From Heterobasidion occidentale (taxonomy: Eukaryota > Basidiomycota > Agaricomycetes > Russulales > Bondarzewiaceae), in assembly GCA_039111635.1 (NCBI GenBank), contig JBCAQO010000003.1:3782001-3846000 (forward strand): a stretch of DNA of 64,000 bases, written 5' to 3'. This document shows positions 37,074-50,085 of this stretch, one piece after another (position 1 is the first letter of the stretch; each line of letters opens with the position of its first letter). A program made the translations under genes and the position numbers. The notes under the pieces were generated by a model. It was not told the origin of the DNA and searched no databases. It saw only the letters and a program-made list of their open reading frames with translations.

Positions 37074-38094
37074 TCAGGGCCATCCGTGGAACGCCCGCTT
37101 GTGTGCGAAGAGCACGTCCGGCCGACTAAACGTGGCGCTGTCCTCGCACTCGTCGCACGTCAACGACGCGGCAACGTGCGCCTTCGCAGTGTTCAAGTGA
37201 CGCTTGAGCTCGTGGATGCGTCCGAAACCCCCCTTGCACTTGTGGCAGTTCCAGTCCGAGCTCAGGTATGGAGTCTGCCGCATGTCCATCCTGGGCGCCC
37301 GCCTTGTGGCCGTCCGGTGGGTCGACCCTTCGCCCGACGCCTGTACAGCCTCGGGAATTAGTCCGTTCGCAGTGTCATTCCTGCGAGCGGACCTTCTTGA
37401 TATACTTGTTGTTTGGTGGAGGGTAACACCCTCGGGGGCCTCGTGGGTACCTGCTGGACCTACAACAGCGATCTCTAGCCTTGGCCGCTGCTGATAAGGT
37501 GTGTACCTCGCCCCGATCCTTTCGCCAATCGTCGCCCGCGTTGTGCTTGGGCCGGAGACGAGTCCCCAGTTCATATGTACGGCACTGTACTGGGGTTGAA
37601 CAATGTCGCATGGTAAACACAACGGGCTCGCCGGCCTTTCATGATCTGATGGGAGTGTTTGTAATCGAGGGAAAAGTAGATGGACAGGATAACTCACAGT
37701 ACGCGTTGCCGTACGCCATGGTCGCTGCTTGGTGGTTACCTTCCCCAGCGAGCAGCGTCTGCTGGGGGAAGTAGAAATCATCATGGGCGACGTGCGGCGG
37801 CCCCGCCATTGCGTACCCGGGCTGGGGGTAGTGTGGAGCCCACTCGGGCTCGACCCTGGGGAGCTACGAATGGAGGCTCGTCAGTGTTCTGGTGGCAAAT
37901 GTTGCAAAACCCATGCATACCGCTGGCTCGTACCACAGGGCATCCATTTGCTGCGTCGGATACCCCGAAGGGTATCCAGTGCCGGATGGCCCGCTCGCGT
38001 CTGTGTGGGCAACTGTCGTCTGCTCTTGAGAGAGCAACGACAGACTGTCTTCCCAGCCGCAAGTGTTGTATGAAGCGTAGTAGGGGTATGTCAT
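37074..38094 (-). CDS. C2H2-type zinc-finger protein C
   Basis: Minus strand, exons 37921-38094, 37698-37863 and 37074-37589. The N-terminus is Tyr/Pro/Ser-rich (MTYPYYASYNTCGWEDSL; then PHYPQPGYAMAGPP), typical of an unstructured activation region. The C-terminus holds two zinc fingers: WNCHKCKGGFGRIHELKRHL..KAH and CDECEDSATFSRPDVLFAHKRAFH, ending GWP. It is probably a DNA-binding transcription factor with unknown targets. The phase at the second splice junction is off by one base, so one indel or an unrecognised splice choice lies between 37590 and 37698. It has the same exon plan (two short exons then one long) as genes A and B but is clearly more distant. Confidence 0.7.
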
Positions 38095-40044
38095 TGCTGA
38101 TGTTGGTTTGGGTAAGTGGGATGTTGGATTTCTTCAAAGTCCATCTATGCACTTATAAGCGAATGGGAGTTTTCCTCAGGGGGCCTACTGCCGCTTCGTG
38201 AGCGGTTGTCTGAGTTAGGTGAGTGGCGGGAAGAGTCTGTGCGCGTTCGGAGTATGCTTCATTGCCTCTTCCTTTTTTCAGCTCAGATCCCGATCAATCT
38301 TGTATTGTCCACTAGCCGTGATGCCTCGTTTCCCCTCCTCCCCTGCGCGGCGGGCACAAGATGCCTCACGGGAAAGAGGATGGAGCCTTAGTTGCGCTAT
38401 CACATCTACCATCCGAATTTTGCCTCTGAGCGGCTTGTGCTGCCCCTCTGATGGATGGCTGATAGGCGGCGCACCTGACAACATCTGCCTTCGGGAACCT
38501 GAACCTAATTCTGGACAGCAGCGGGGGTTTTTTGGGGGTGTTCGTGCGTCATTTGGGACAATGCGCGATCCCAATAATTGGCCTCCTCCTCTGCCCCCAT
38601 CCATGAGCGCGTGAACGACTCACATTCGTACGGCAACACCGGTACGATTGGCCCATCAAAGACGTATTCGGCTACAAGGTTTCGCCTCCCTTCCGCGCTG
38701 CCGAGGCCTTCGAGCCGTGCTGTTCTGTTCAATTTTTTGCTCGATATATCCTATGGCGGCCATGGTGGCTGGTGCATGGTACCATTCTTGGATACTTACA
38801 AATAATTGCGAGGTTCTAGCCCGGTGCTGACAGCAGCCTCGTCCCGGAAAGCATTGAAGGGCCATTGTCCTTGCCCCTCGAGGCAAGGCTAGCGGCCCAA
38901 GCAAACATTGAATTCGCTTCGGATCCAAAAGTTCTTCCCCCCTGCATACAAAATATGGGCGTGTTGACTATGATATGGGCCTCCGGAAGATATCGGATGA
39001 AATCGGCTGGCGGTGGAGGCGAGCGCCATGCGTCACACATGGCGAGGCTGAGAAGGGTGAGTGTGTGATTTTGCTACGTCTTTAGCCCCCTCCCCCTCCC
39101 CCTCTTTTCGACATCTTCCATGCTGAACCTCTTCACCCAAAGCCGTTGAGCACCTATTTTTACCTTCCAAGCGTCTTTTGTGCCAATGCCACTCCGAATG
39201 AATGCAATGCCGCTTTGTTTGCGGTGTCCGCTGCAAGTCATCCTGCCCACATCGGTGGAGTCAACATCAGCGATATTCTCTTTTCGAAACCGCTTGCTCA
39301 ATAACCCCTTTCTGAGCTACTTCATGAGACTTGAAAACAATCGAGCTATCTTGCAACAATCGAGCACGATCTTGGGGTCAGCCGGTGCCACTAAGAACGG
39401 TGGTCAAGTCCTTAGTCAGCGTACCGCTGTTCAACTTTCAACTTCGCCCGGATACTTGCGTTTCAGTATTCTCATCTCCTTCTCAATTTACCTTCCAATG
39501 TCTTCAAGTCCCTTTTACAATGCCGATTCAAATCCACCCTCCTGCTCTCCAAGTATGTCGCTTCCCCAGCTGTGAACACAAGGTACTCATCCATTATAGA
39601 CAATAAACGTCCTAAAGCCGGATCAAAGACTCATGTTCCATTTATATATAAACACGCAGAGAACTCAGAGTGCCTCGTAACAGGAGCGGCGACTGAGTCT
39701 CCTGTCCATCTCTGCCATGTTTTCCATGAACGCTACTGGAGAAATCACCCTATGGTCAGTTGTCTTCGTGAGAGAAGTCTCCTGTGTCTAAGCTAATCTC
39801 AGCCAATCTATCAAGCTATCGCGTCTCGAATGGGCATGGGGAATGAATTATGATACCATTCAGATGGATACAGACTCGAATACGATATTGCGTGGGTGCT
39901 CTTCACCGTAATACTTCTTTGTCCTCATAGTGTCTAGTTCGTCATGATTGGCGCGATTCATTTGAATCCGATCGGTGGGCTCTAATGCCTTCAATGGATA
40001 TAGTTGACAAGCTATGAAATCGTTGGGTGAAAGTTCCCCTTCAC
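38095..40044. other. 1.9-kb gene-poor interval
   Basis: No convincing exon chain. A pyrimidine run (ccctccccctccccctc) lies near 39090, and a small frame (MPIQIHPPALQ) at about 39520 has no recognised continuation. Confidence 0.4.
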
Positions 40045-41007
40045 ATGGGCAACGTCCCATCGATCGAGGATGTGCGTTCCCGAATACCGCTACGCCGTAT
40101 AGAATTTAATGTTTATTTTCAGATGTACGACGGTGCGGAGACTTTTGAGTACCGTCTTGTGCCACCTTCCCCCGATGTTCCTCCCATTTCCCATCGCAAC
40201 AAAGCTGAAGGCGTCTCGGACGGCCAGTGCAACGAATCCGCAGGCACCTCCGTATATTCGTATCTATTCGACAATCTGCCGCCAATTTTCTCACGAGTCA
40301 AACCTCACTTCGTGGTATGCGATGCTGGGAGGAAGCTTGAGTCAATATTCCCTAATTGGAATACAATTGAATCGGCTATGGCTCGGATCTATGGAGTCTC
40401 TCACGATAAGGTCGAGTATGCCACCATCGTGGTATATCAAACGTATTGCACATGGAATGACCATGTTCACCCTGCGACGTTTGTGATCTCACCTCGAGCA
40501 AATGGTTCGAGGCCGCGCTCTGGTCTTATTAGGCCTGGCCAACCGACTTCTGCATCACGGCGTGCTAGCCATCCGAAGCAGCCGTCAAATGTTGTCCGAT
40601 ATGCCACCTCCCTCTCGCGTGTTACTGCCTGGATCGGGGGCTTTGATCGTAGGAGACTCTGGCTGGGATACCAAGGTGGACGCCGAATATATGAAGCTAC
40701 ATCTTTGCTATGTGATCAAGGCCTGAACTTGTCTTGGTTCACTGTCAGAAAAATCTAGAAAACTGGCGGCTTGTAGCGCTATACTCATGTTGAACAAGGC
40801 GGCCGCGCAGGAAGACATGCCTTTGACGACGACAGTGACGTACCGTCAGCCTCAAAGATCAACGAGGCCCTCTGCGAAGTGCCATCCATCAATTCAATGA
40901 GCACCACCACGATGTCGATAACAGGCCAGCACTCTGTCCAAATCTATCACCTGATGTATCGCGCTAGAAATACAAATAAAATAAGGTTGTCCATTTCTCG
41001 TGGGTAG
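40045..41007 (+). CDS. Orphan protein, frame-disrupted
   Basis: Proposed exon 1 is 40045-40071 (MGNVPSIED), followed by a 51-nt intron and exon 2 from 40123 (MYDGAETFEYRLVPPSP). Clear coding character continues: FSRVKPHFVVCDAGRKLESIF, VEYATIVVYQTYCTW, FDLTSSKWFEAAL, LLGLANRLLHHGVLAIRSS, then (after a possible small intron near 40711-40747) NLENWRLVALYTH and KINEALCEVPSIN, stop at 41005-41007. Frame corrections are needed at about 40484, 40519 and 40781. I recognise no domain. The repeated breaks could mean decay, but the intervening sequence is not degraded. Function is unknown. Confidence 0.5.
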
Positions 41008-41009
41008 AT

Positions 41010-44000
41010 TGCTCAAAGGTCAATGCATATCGCGATGACAATACTCACTGAGAGCGGTGTGGGTCCTTTCCCATTCAACGAAGGCTTTGCGTACTTGCAC
41101 GAGGCGATTGATGACTGAGAACTCAGGCAATTAGGTATGTGAGTCGGCAAGCAAGAATGCAGCGCGGCGGAGATTGATATTGTTTGCGGATACGAAGTAG
41201 GCCCCTGCGAGTCCCAAGCCGGCACTGTCCTAGTGACGAAAGATTTCACCAGGCGATGCGTAGCTCCGATAACTTCGTGACCAATGGCACATATGGGGGC
41301 GTGGAATCGTATTTGAACTTGCCACTCGAACCCGACAACAATAGACCCTAAATTCGGCCCCACACATCGATTCTCTTGGAAGTCATCGTGATAGTCGGCT
41401 CGTCTTCCCTCTCAAACACCGTCAAGTCCCGAGTCAACATGATGACTTGTCAAGAGGACAGGCTGCAATAATGCTTGTGAAGAAAGGAAAGGGGACAAAA
41501 ATAACGCGAAGAAACGTGCCTTGGTGTACCTGCGCACGAATTAGGACAAGCACATCATACTGGATGTCATAAGCGGCTAGAAGATTAGAATTTAGAAGGC
41601 GAGTGAATTTTTCATGATGCCGTCCACGATGGCACTATCACTAAAATCAGGCGCCCTGATGCGCCTACAACTTCACGAGGCAAGGCTCGATTTGAATTGA
41701 CAAGGTAGCGTCAGCACGAGAGAGCAGCATAGAAATATGTCGGAAAGTCCCATGCGTGGCAGATACAATATCGACACGAAAGATAATCCGTATAATCGAG
41801 CACTGACCGACGGTGTAAGCAGGCTACCGCGACGGGTAATTCCTTGTTGCCCTTGCTTTGTCTCGAACGATTCGCTCCCGCCATCAGAAGACCTGCACGA
41901 TCCCGACTTCATCAAGATTCAGGTGCAAAATGATAACATGTAACGCACCCCAGAAACGTAGACGTGTATGACCACTTGAACACGGTCCCATCGTGAGGCG
42001 TGGACATGAGGCAAACTTGTTTCCAGAACTCAGTGCTGGGATTCGGGCCCATACCGTAACAGACACAGGACAGCCTATAACTGCCTTCGGACGATGACGG
42101 CACCACATTCCTGGCTCCAAACTCAGTGTCGCTAGGCGAGAGAGTGCGGCGGCTGTACGGCATCAGAGAACAAGGCATGATGGTCGCACCATGGCGTCGT
42201 TCGAACGGTCGCTTGGCGCTCGCCCGAGGGTAGTATATCTATATTGATTGACCATGGGAGGAGTCCAAGGATCGACTCGCCCTTTCGGTCTTCGCCAATC
42301 CCCTCTCTGATACACCCTACATACACACACTGCTCAATACCTTTCCCAGCCATCATAGCGCAACTAACCAACCATGTCACGCTACCCATCCGACTGGTCT
42401 TCCTGGGTTCAGGAAGAGTTTTCAAGTGGGTGCATATCCTTCGGCGGCCTCTCAATATGCTGACACAACATGCATGCAGCTCCTGGCGGAGGACCTTCAC
42501 GGTTCGCGTCCAACGACGCTGAGGTCCTTAGCGAAAATTCGGCGGTAAATGTCGCTTCGTTCTGACAATTTGACTGAGCCACTCACAAACCGATCCTCTG
42601 AACTTTTAGGGCATGCGCGTCCTCTCACACGGAATTGGCTACACACAGCCCTACAACACGCGTATACATCTAAGTACGCGTGCGCCGGGCTCGCTGCTAC
42701 CCGACATCCCTCCACAGACCGCACCTGTCCTCGTCCCTCCACTGTCCGTCACTCCCATCCCCATCCCCGCCGCCCTACCTGCATGGTCATCCACATCAAC
42801 GCCGGCGCCGCTGGCCCCACGTCGCTGGGCAACGACCAAGTTCCCTGGCCACGCGATAATACGGCCACCCCACCCACCACCATGCATAGTCCAGCCTCCC
42901 GCTGCACTGATTACGCACGGCGCCCCCGCTACCGAGCGTGCACTCGCCATGCCCGCAGCATTCATCACCCCGTCGCACCCATCACCAGCGGCTACCCAGC
43001 TCCTGACGACATCTTCATGGCGCGCGCCATACTAACCGACGCGCAAAGGTCGAATTTCTCAGCACTGGAAAGTACTGTGAACCGCTTCGCGGGTCCCTGG
43101 ATGGACATGGTGCGCTCTGATCTACGGTGGGACGCAGCGACCATGGTGCGAGTGCCAAGGAAGCGTGTGTTGGACGCGGAGGAGGAGCAGCCGCTGAAGA
43201 AGGCGAGGGTGGAGCAGGGGTTCAAAGAGATGACTAGTGGTGTCAGCGAGGCAAGGGGCGCTCCTGAGGGAGAGGAGGAAATAGGGAAGGGGAATTCCAA
43301 AGAGGTCGGGGGCAGAGTTGGGAGCGAGGGGAGGGTGAAGACTTGGTCTCGGGAGCTCGGGTATAGGCGCATCGCGCCCAAGCCTGCCCCGAGGCCAGTC
43401 GAGGCTGCCGGAGGGCTGCGCCCGATGCCTGTGGTCGCTCCACAGGTCTACGGCAACGCCCTTCAAATCCACAACGAGACATCAACAACGTCCACCCACT
43501 GGGTGAACAACCCCGCAGGTGAGCCAATTATCGAGCCTGTCCCGCTGCGGAGCGGAGGGTCTTCAACATCGACACCTGCGGACGACCAAGACGAGGCCAG
43601 AGCGCCCGACCATTACAATCACTATCACGATGAGCACCAGCACCAGCTCGGAGAGGAGCCCGCCCTTAGCCGAGTCGAAGCCGCCGTCGTCATCGACGAG
43701 AAGATCTACGGCGGCGACATTTTCCATTGCGCACCGTGCAATAAAACGTTCTGCCGCAAGTACGATCGCAGACGGCACGTTGTCACGGTCCACTACCTTG
43801 GCAAGTTCCCCTGCGACTGGTGCCATATCTTCTTCTACGCCCGCCGCGATGGGGTCACTCGTCACAAGAAGGAGAACTGCCCAGCAATGGATTATGAGGA
43901 TCGGGACACCAACCCATGGGGATGGTTCACAGCTTGGCTGACGGGACCTCATCGCGGCGGTAGGAGGAGAAGGCGCGGCGGGACTACGGCACGATCGTCG

Positions 44001-44560
44001 GCGATGGCGAACTGAAGCTGGAGGTACGCACCATTTTCTGTTACCCGCGCTCGCTTTCGTTCTCTTTGCTTTTATCCCCTACACCTTCATACCCCACCCC
44101 ACTTCCACGTTGCCGCCATCGATCTCATGCCTCCGCAGAGCTCGCTTTCACCTTCCCATTCGCGATATTTCTTCTCATTTCTTGTCCATTGCTTGTGCCC
44201 TCGGATCGATGAGGGTGAGAAGTGTTCCTAAAGCTGACATTCTTCATGATAGGGACAATAATTCGCGGCCTTGCTTCGGCCGTCGTCGACCTGCTCAGAC
44301 CCGGCGGACCTACTGGAGTCAGTGGGAGTCAGTGTGAGCTTGTGGTGGTTATGTAACAAGGCCTTCGCGCTTCAGCTCCTTCTTCAGTGTGAAGGAAGTA
44401 GTTCTTTTTCGTACTTGCTTTTCTCCTTTTCTCATGATGTTTCTGGTATCGCATCTTATCTGTTTGACTTCCATACAATTCTATTTATATTTGTTTTTTT
44501 TCCCTGACGAGGCTTCCTCTATGTGTGCTGAACAATATCGAGCCGGACTTCGCAATCGGA
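41010..44560 (+). repeat. Segmental duplication, copy B
   Basis: Matches 5740-9340 in inverted orientation over the 5' flank (41010-42370), all three exons of the zinc-finger gene and the 3' flank to about 44560. Both copies keep the same exon lengths (52 nt, then 65 or 68 nt, then about 1.4 kb). No transposon ends were seen. Confidence 0.75.
42374..44015 (+). CDS. C2H2-type zinc-finger protein B (paralogue of A)
   Basis: Exons 42374-42425 (MSRYPSDWSSW), 42480-42544 and 42610-44015. The Pro/Ala/Ser-rich first half of exon 3 is in one frame (from GMRVLSHG). From about 43018 similarity to A continues in another frame (MARAILTDAQRS), so one indel lies at about 43005-43018. The rest matches A: KRVLDAEEEQPLKKARVE, IEPVPLRSGGSS, the finger CAPCNKTFCRKYDRRRH..TVH and CDWC..FFYARRDGVTRHKKENC. 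The C-terminus is Arg-rich, ending SSAMAN. The long open frame upstream of 43018 in the later frame has no similarity to A and is a shadow. It is probably a nuclear DNA-binding protein. Confidence 0.7.
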
Positions 44561-45562
44561 TATCAACGATTTCGAATATTGGAGCCGCCTGCTGTAAGCT
44601 CTGTTTGAAAATGAAGCTACGTTAGGGTCGGCAGCACAATCCAGAGGCACCCAAGACTTTCTAACAGCGCTGCCGATTAGCAACACACGGTGCGCACAGA
44701 CCCGCTCGCATACGCATAGTCTAGGACACTATGCTCTGTTCAGTAATCATGGGGAGATGTTCAGACCAATCAAGCGAGCGGGAGCAATCTCTTAAGGGCC
44801 GACAGCTTCCACAGAAACGCCACCGTCCAGTATGCCCCAGTACTTGCGCGCCAGTAAACAAAGCATGCGCTCCCTGTATTGATAAGGCCTTGCCCCTGCA
44901 CGATCTGTGCTATTGATGCACAATAAGTGAGGTTGCGACGCACGATAGGAGGAGGATGGTGTACCAAGAAAATCGCAGACCGGGATAGCGTGAATAGAGC
45001 AGAGAAGATATATGCGGCACCGACGAACTGTTCAAGCTGAAAGCATAGGTAAGTACACCTAGTCTGACGATATGGGGAGTGAAGGTAAACAGGCGCTTGT
45101 TGCTTGCAACATTGAGGAAACCAGCTGGTGTCAGAGGCCGGCAGCCAAAACAGCAGTATTATAAAGCTTGACGGTGCTCAGCAGTGTCGCCTTGTGCTGT
45201 GAATCCTCAGATAAAGATAGACTACAGAACAACATCATGAGTTCCAAGTTACAGGGGGTCCAATAAAAAAAACATAGCTGCTTTACATTGTGCAACCAGC
45301 CGCCGTCATGCCAAAAAGTCAAAGGCGATTCCATAAATCCACAGCTCACCAGGCAAACTACTTCTCCTGAAGTAAGAGCGAAATGCGAGGTTAGGTGAGG
45401 GTGGTCGGTCCCTCAGAGCGGAGAGAGATCGGGATATCCCGGCGCGCGTGCTGCAGTTTAAGGCCACGTGCTGCCTTGCCACCTCTGGTCCAAATCGTGG
45501 CCAGCGCCCGACTTCAAGCCTTCTGTCCAATCTCATACCGCTCTAGTACCTGATCGTCCGAG
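44561..45562. other. Intergenic, nothing recognised
   Basis: No recognisable exon on either strand. It lies between the duplicated zinc-finger block and the F-box cluster. Confidence 0.45.
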
Positions 45563-47467
45563 ATGTCGCCAGCCTCGACTCTGACTCTACTATCATCCAA
45601 CTGCTTGAAGCAGTAGCTTCAAGGCTGAAGACAATCAGCTTTCACAACCGGGGGGAACAAGAGAGGTAAGGCGTTTGACTCGGTCATCTGCTGATAAATG
45701 TCGAATCTGGCTATTTCTGAAGGATGCGGAATCAATTGAACCCTCACATCAATTTGGCATGTCCTCAGATTTATGACCTCCTTTCATTGTATTATTACTG
45801 ACTACCTTTCTATGATAGCTCCAGGAAGTATGCACGGGTTTGGCGACCCTCAATAACTTTTGCCAACCTATTCAACGTTTGCCGATTGAGATCTTGGGCG
45901 ACATACTCAAACAGACCTTTCCACGCCCTGATATTTCGTGGGACGGCTTCCTTCGTGAACACCAGCCTCGACGCTTCCCAACAGACAAATGCTTCCATCT
46001 GCCATGCTATATCTTATCGAGCGTCTGCAGGTTCTGGAGAGATGTCATATACCTACAACCCACCTTCTGGGCAGTGATTGAGACGCATAAGTTGCGGTCT
46101 TCACATCCCCAGAGTATCATCGACCACTTCATTCCGCGTACCCTGGATGTCCGCTACAAATTTTGGACTACAACTACTCAGCATGGGACGTCCTACAGTC
46201 GAATTATCGTCGTCTACGCCGATACATCCTTGCTGTTGATGCGGCTCCGCCCGTCAGTCTTTCTCGGACTCCAATCTGCCTGCCTGCCTTGGAATGTCTC
46301 AGCGTCACTAACCTCGGGCGTTGGACATCAAGGCATGGGATCTTCAATCCATTATCTCTGTTTGCGCCTGAGATGCCTAGCTTGAGGCGTCTCTTATTTC
46401 GAGGGGTTTCATCATGGACCAACCTTGAATTCACAGGTCTTACGCATCTCGCTCTCTGCGAGTCTCACTATCCGGCCGTCAACGCGCATCAATTCCTGGA
46501 TCTATTGCGTTCATGCCCCCTGCTTGAGTCTCTAGTTCTTCGACGTTGGCTTCCTACTGAATTCCGTAGAGGACTGCACCACAACGGTCTTGAGGTTCGC
46601 CTTGATCAGCTTTCTCAGCTGACCGTGAATCATGCCTCAATGGACAGCGTCATGTCTCTCTTATCTCATTTGACCCTTCCACCAACCGTGTCCATTTTTA
46701 TGACAGTTGAAGAATGTCTGACTGATGGGATTAATTTCTCGACTATCCCGTCAAGTGTGCCATCGTTGGGCGACAAGTCCACTATCTTGGTCATGCGGCC
46801 AGAAGACACTGACGATATCGAATATCATATCTTGATATCAGCTTATAATGAAGGCTGCGCCAACCAGTTCATGTTCATTGCTCGTCATTCATACATCAAT
46901 ACACAGCCCCTCGACGTACCAAGAAGTGTTACATCGGTCTTGTCCATGATCAATCCCTCACACGTTCAAAACCTTTTCCTCGGCTCATATACGCATCTAG
47001 ACCTGGTAGCCATCTTCCAACTCTTGCCCTCGGTCAAAGTGTACTCGTTCGACTATTGTGATTATGATATATGTCTTCTGCCACTATTGCAGGGTGATGC
47101 TACCCAGTCTTTGGAGACTATTCGAATCATATTCGAACCAGGTTACTCAGAAACAGATGATGCAGAAGGGCTCGACGATGATAGATTTATTCATGATCTA
47201 GAAGAAAAGGTTACTCACCGAGCAGAAAATGGGCAGCGGCTGAAGGCTGTCTATCTTGATATTATCCAGGAGCCGGGTCTCGAAGAGGATCATACAGTGC
47301 GGGACCGACACAAACAGATCTTGCCACGCTACAGTGGGGTCCGCAACTACGTTGACACCCTAGAGATACAGTATCGTAGCTCAAAGTGGGAAGGCGGTCA
47401 CGCTGAACACGATTGCTCTTCATGGATTCACGACTGGGATCTCAGTGCGTTGCAGTCTCCTTGCTAA
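45563..47467 (+). CDS. F-box protein, copy 2 (frame-disrupted)
   Basis: Paralogue of copy 1 (11.9-13.9 kb). Exon 1 is 45563-45665 and exon 2 is 45829-47467. The F-box RLPIEILGDILKQTF and VCRFWRDVIYLQPTFW are intact. Then a one-base loss at about 46148 (after PRTLDV) moves the frame to DYNYSAWDVLQSN, and the remainder runs to WIHDWDLSALQSPC. Exon 1 also needs a correction between the ATG and IIQLLEAVASRLKTI. All LRR-like segments (LRRLLFRGV, FTGLTHLALC, HVQNLFLGS) are preserved in the long second part. It could be a working gene with assembly indels or a young pseudogene. Confidence 0.65.
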
Positions 47468-47801
47468 GCTCCTTGATTTATACATAGTCTTATACTTCTT
47501 TCTGATAAGTTAATTGACCTGCACTTGGACGGAGGCGAACTTCATCCTGGTGAGATTGTTCTTACGAGTTGCTGAGCATAAACGGTGCTGAACATCCTTG
47601 CTCGGCGATTTCGTGTGCAACAGTAGCTATCTTTGTGCTCAAGCACTCGACAGAAAATCAGAAGCGTACTCTATACCATACGGGAGAGATCCTACTGATG
47701 ATAAGCGATGTTTGCGTTGAGTTCATGGAGATGTTGAATTGCGTTTCGTTGCTAGCATGCTGGTAACAGGGCATGGTCGCAGGGATTATTCACTCACGAG
47801 T

Positions 47802-47889
47802 GCGCATCAGCAAATCGGCAGATCTCTGACTTAGGTCTGAGAGCCTCTGTTTGTTCTGAACTAAGAGATCTGCCGATTTCCTGATGCGC
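47802..47889. repeat. Inverted repeat with 26-bp arms
   Basis: The left arm 47802-47827 (gcgcatcagcaaatcggcag...) and right arm 47864-47889 are reverse complements with a single mismatch, separated by a 36-bp loop. The transcript would form a long hairpin. It lies between F-box copies 2 and 3, outside any coding frame. It could be a small MITE-like element or a structured RNA. No target-site duplication was evident. Confidence 0.7.
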
Positions 47890-48161
47890 TCCGTCTGAAT
47901 ATTTGCATTGGACTGCTATCTCGAGGTAAAATTATATCAAAAAGGGCCTTGTCCTGCCTTGTCGCCAGAAATATCCGAAACCAGACATTCTCACGGCCAA
48001 TATGCCCAACATCAGCTCCGTCTCGAGTGACCATCATCCGTGCATGCTTGAAACACGCTCAAACTATATTCATCCGAAGGCAAAAACCTGACGAGCTATC
48101 TGCTTCATTCAAAATCCATTAGATCCGATACCCTGTCCAATCTGTTATCCAATCATTCGAG

Positions 48162-50085
48162 ATGTCGTCTGTCAACGCTGATCCTACCATCCTCCAATTG
48201 CTCGAAGCATTAGCTTCGAAGCTGAAGACAATTGACTTCCACCACCGGGGAGAACAAGAGAGGTAAGGATTTTGACTTGTTTCTCTGCCAATCATGTTGA
48301 ATCTGGCTATTTCTGAAGGATACGGAGTCAACTAGTCCCTCGCATCGATCTGGCACGTCCTCAATTCCGCCACCTCCTTTCATTTCACAATCATTGACCC
48401 ATATTACCATGATAGCTCCAAGAAATACGCACTGGTTTGGTAACCCTCACCAATTTCTACCAACCTGTCCAAGGCTTACCGATCGAGATTTTGGGCGACA
48501 TACTCAAATAGACCTTTTCACAACCAAATATCTGGGCACCCAACATCTTTCTACCAGAAATATCCGCTCCGCTTGCCCCGCGGAGAAATGCTGTCATTCG
48601 CCATGCTATATCCTTATCAAGCGTCTGCAGGTTTTGGAGAGAGGTGATGTTTTTACACCCTACGTTCTGGTCGGTGATTGAGACGCATGCCTTGTGGCCT
48701 TCACATCCCGAGGGCATCAGGGACATCTTCATCCCGCGCACATTGGATGCCCCTCTCCGAATTTTCGACTACAACTACTCAGCGTACGACGTTTTACAAA
48801 CAAATGCTCACCGGCTGCGCCGATATATTCTTGCTGTTGACGCAGCTCCCCCCGTCAATCTTTCTCGGACTCCGATCAGCACGCCTGCTTTGGAATATCT
48901 CAGCGTCGCTTCTCTTGCGAGTTGGCTCCCCAGAACCTTTGATCCATTATCCCTATTTGCGCCCGAGATGCCTGGTTTGAAGCGTCTCTTACTTCGTGGC
49001 ATTCCATCATGGGCCAACCTTCAATTCACAGGTCTTACGCATCTTGCTTTGTGCGAGCATAACCATCCCGTCGTCAACAAGCGTCAATTCTTGGATTTAT
49101 TGCGATCCTGTCCCCTGCTCGACTCTTTGGTTCTTCATCATTGGCTCCCCCTCGAATTCCGTAACACTGCACCATGACCATCGCGAGATTCGCCTCGATT
49201 GTCTTTCTCAGCTGAGTGTGAACCATGGTTCGATGGACAGTGTCATGTCTCTCTTATCTCATTTGACCCTTCCACCAACTGCATCTGTTTTTGTAACAGT
49301 TGAAGAACTTCTGACTCGTGGGGTGAAGTCTTCTACCATCTCTCAGATGTGCCGTTGTTGGGCGACAAGTCCACCCTTATATTCACGCGATAACTACCCA
49401 CTGGCCTTGACTTCTCAGAGCTATCCTTTGATCATAATTCGCCTTGATCTCAGCGTACAACGAAGGCTATGTTGACCGCTTCAAGTTCATCGCTTTTGAT
49501 TCCACCCTCGATGACTATCTACCTCTCGGACAGGTAGTGCCCAGTATCGCATCGGTTTTTTCCATGATCAGTCCCGCGCATGTGAAGGATCTTTTCCTCG
49601 CCTCTGACACTGATCTATCTTATTCCAGTGTGTTATCCATGTTCAAAATGATGCCCTCGGTCAAAATGTTTTCGTTTCATTACTAGGATTTTATTGCATG
49701 TTTTGGGGCTTTACAGGAGGGGAACGTTATCCAGTCTTTGGAGACTGTTCGAATCGTATTTGACGCTCCTCCTATGGATTTCCTAGGGAGCCCTAATGTT
49801 ATCAAACCTCTGGAGAAAATGGTCGCTCGTCGAGCGAGATATGGGCTACGGCTAAAGGCGATCTATCTTGATATCGTTCATGTGCCGGATTTCGAGGAGG
49901 ATGATACCGTGCGGGACCAGCTGAAGAGTGTTCTGTCACGCTACGATCGGGTTCGCTGCAACATTGATACTTTGGAAATACGGCATTGCAGCTCAGAATG
50001 GTTAGGCGATGCGAGATTGCATGTAGAGCACGATGGCAGTTCGTGGGTTCACGACTGGGATCTTGGTGCGTTGGAGTCCCACTAA
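48162..50085 (+). pseudogene. F-box protein, copy 3, decayed
   Basis: Paralogue of copies 1, 2 and 4. Exon 1 at 48162-48262 reads MSSVNADPTILQLLEALASK. Exon 2 starts at about 48417 and its F-box (GLPIEILGDILK) meets a TAG where the others have Gln (about 48508). The frame then runs through the LRR-like region to about 49175, shifts, shifts again at about 49340 and 49440, meets another stop at 49684 and ends WVHDWDLGALESH at 50085. One nonsense codon inside the F-box plus at least four further breaks make this a pseudogene even if some breaks are assembly errors. Confidence 0.75.

Noticed and set aside
37375..37620. Separate minus-strand gene in the frame QCRTYELGTRLRPKH
   Set aside because: It overlaps the Zn-finger exon in another frame, has no domain and ends before the fingers.
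42549..43017. Extended N-terminus of zinc-finger B in the frame of the long open frame
   Set aside because: It has no similarity to paralogue A, whereas the neighbouring frame does. The join lies at about 43005-43018.
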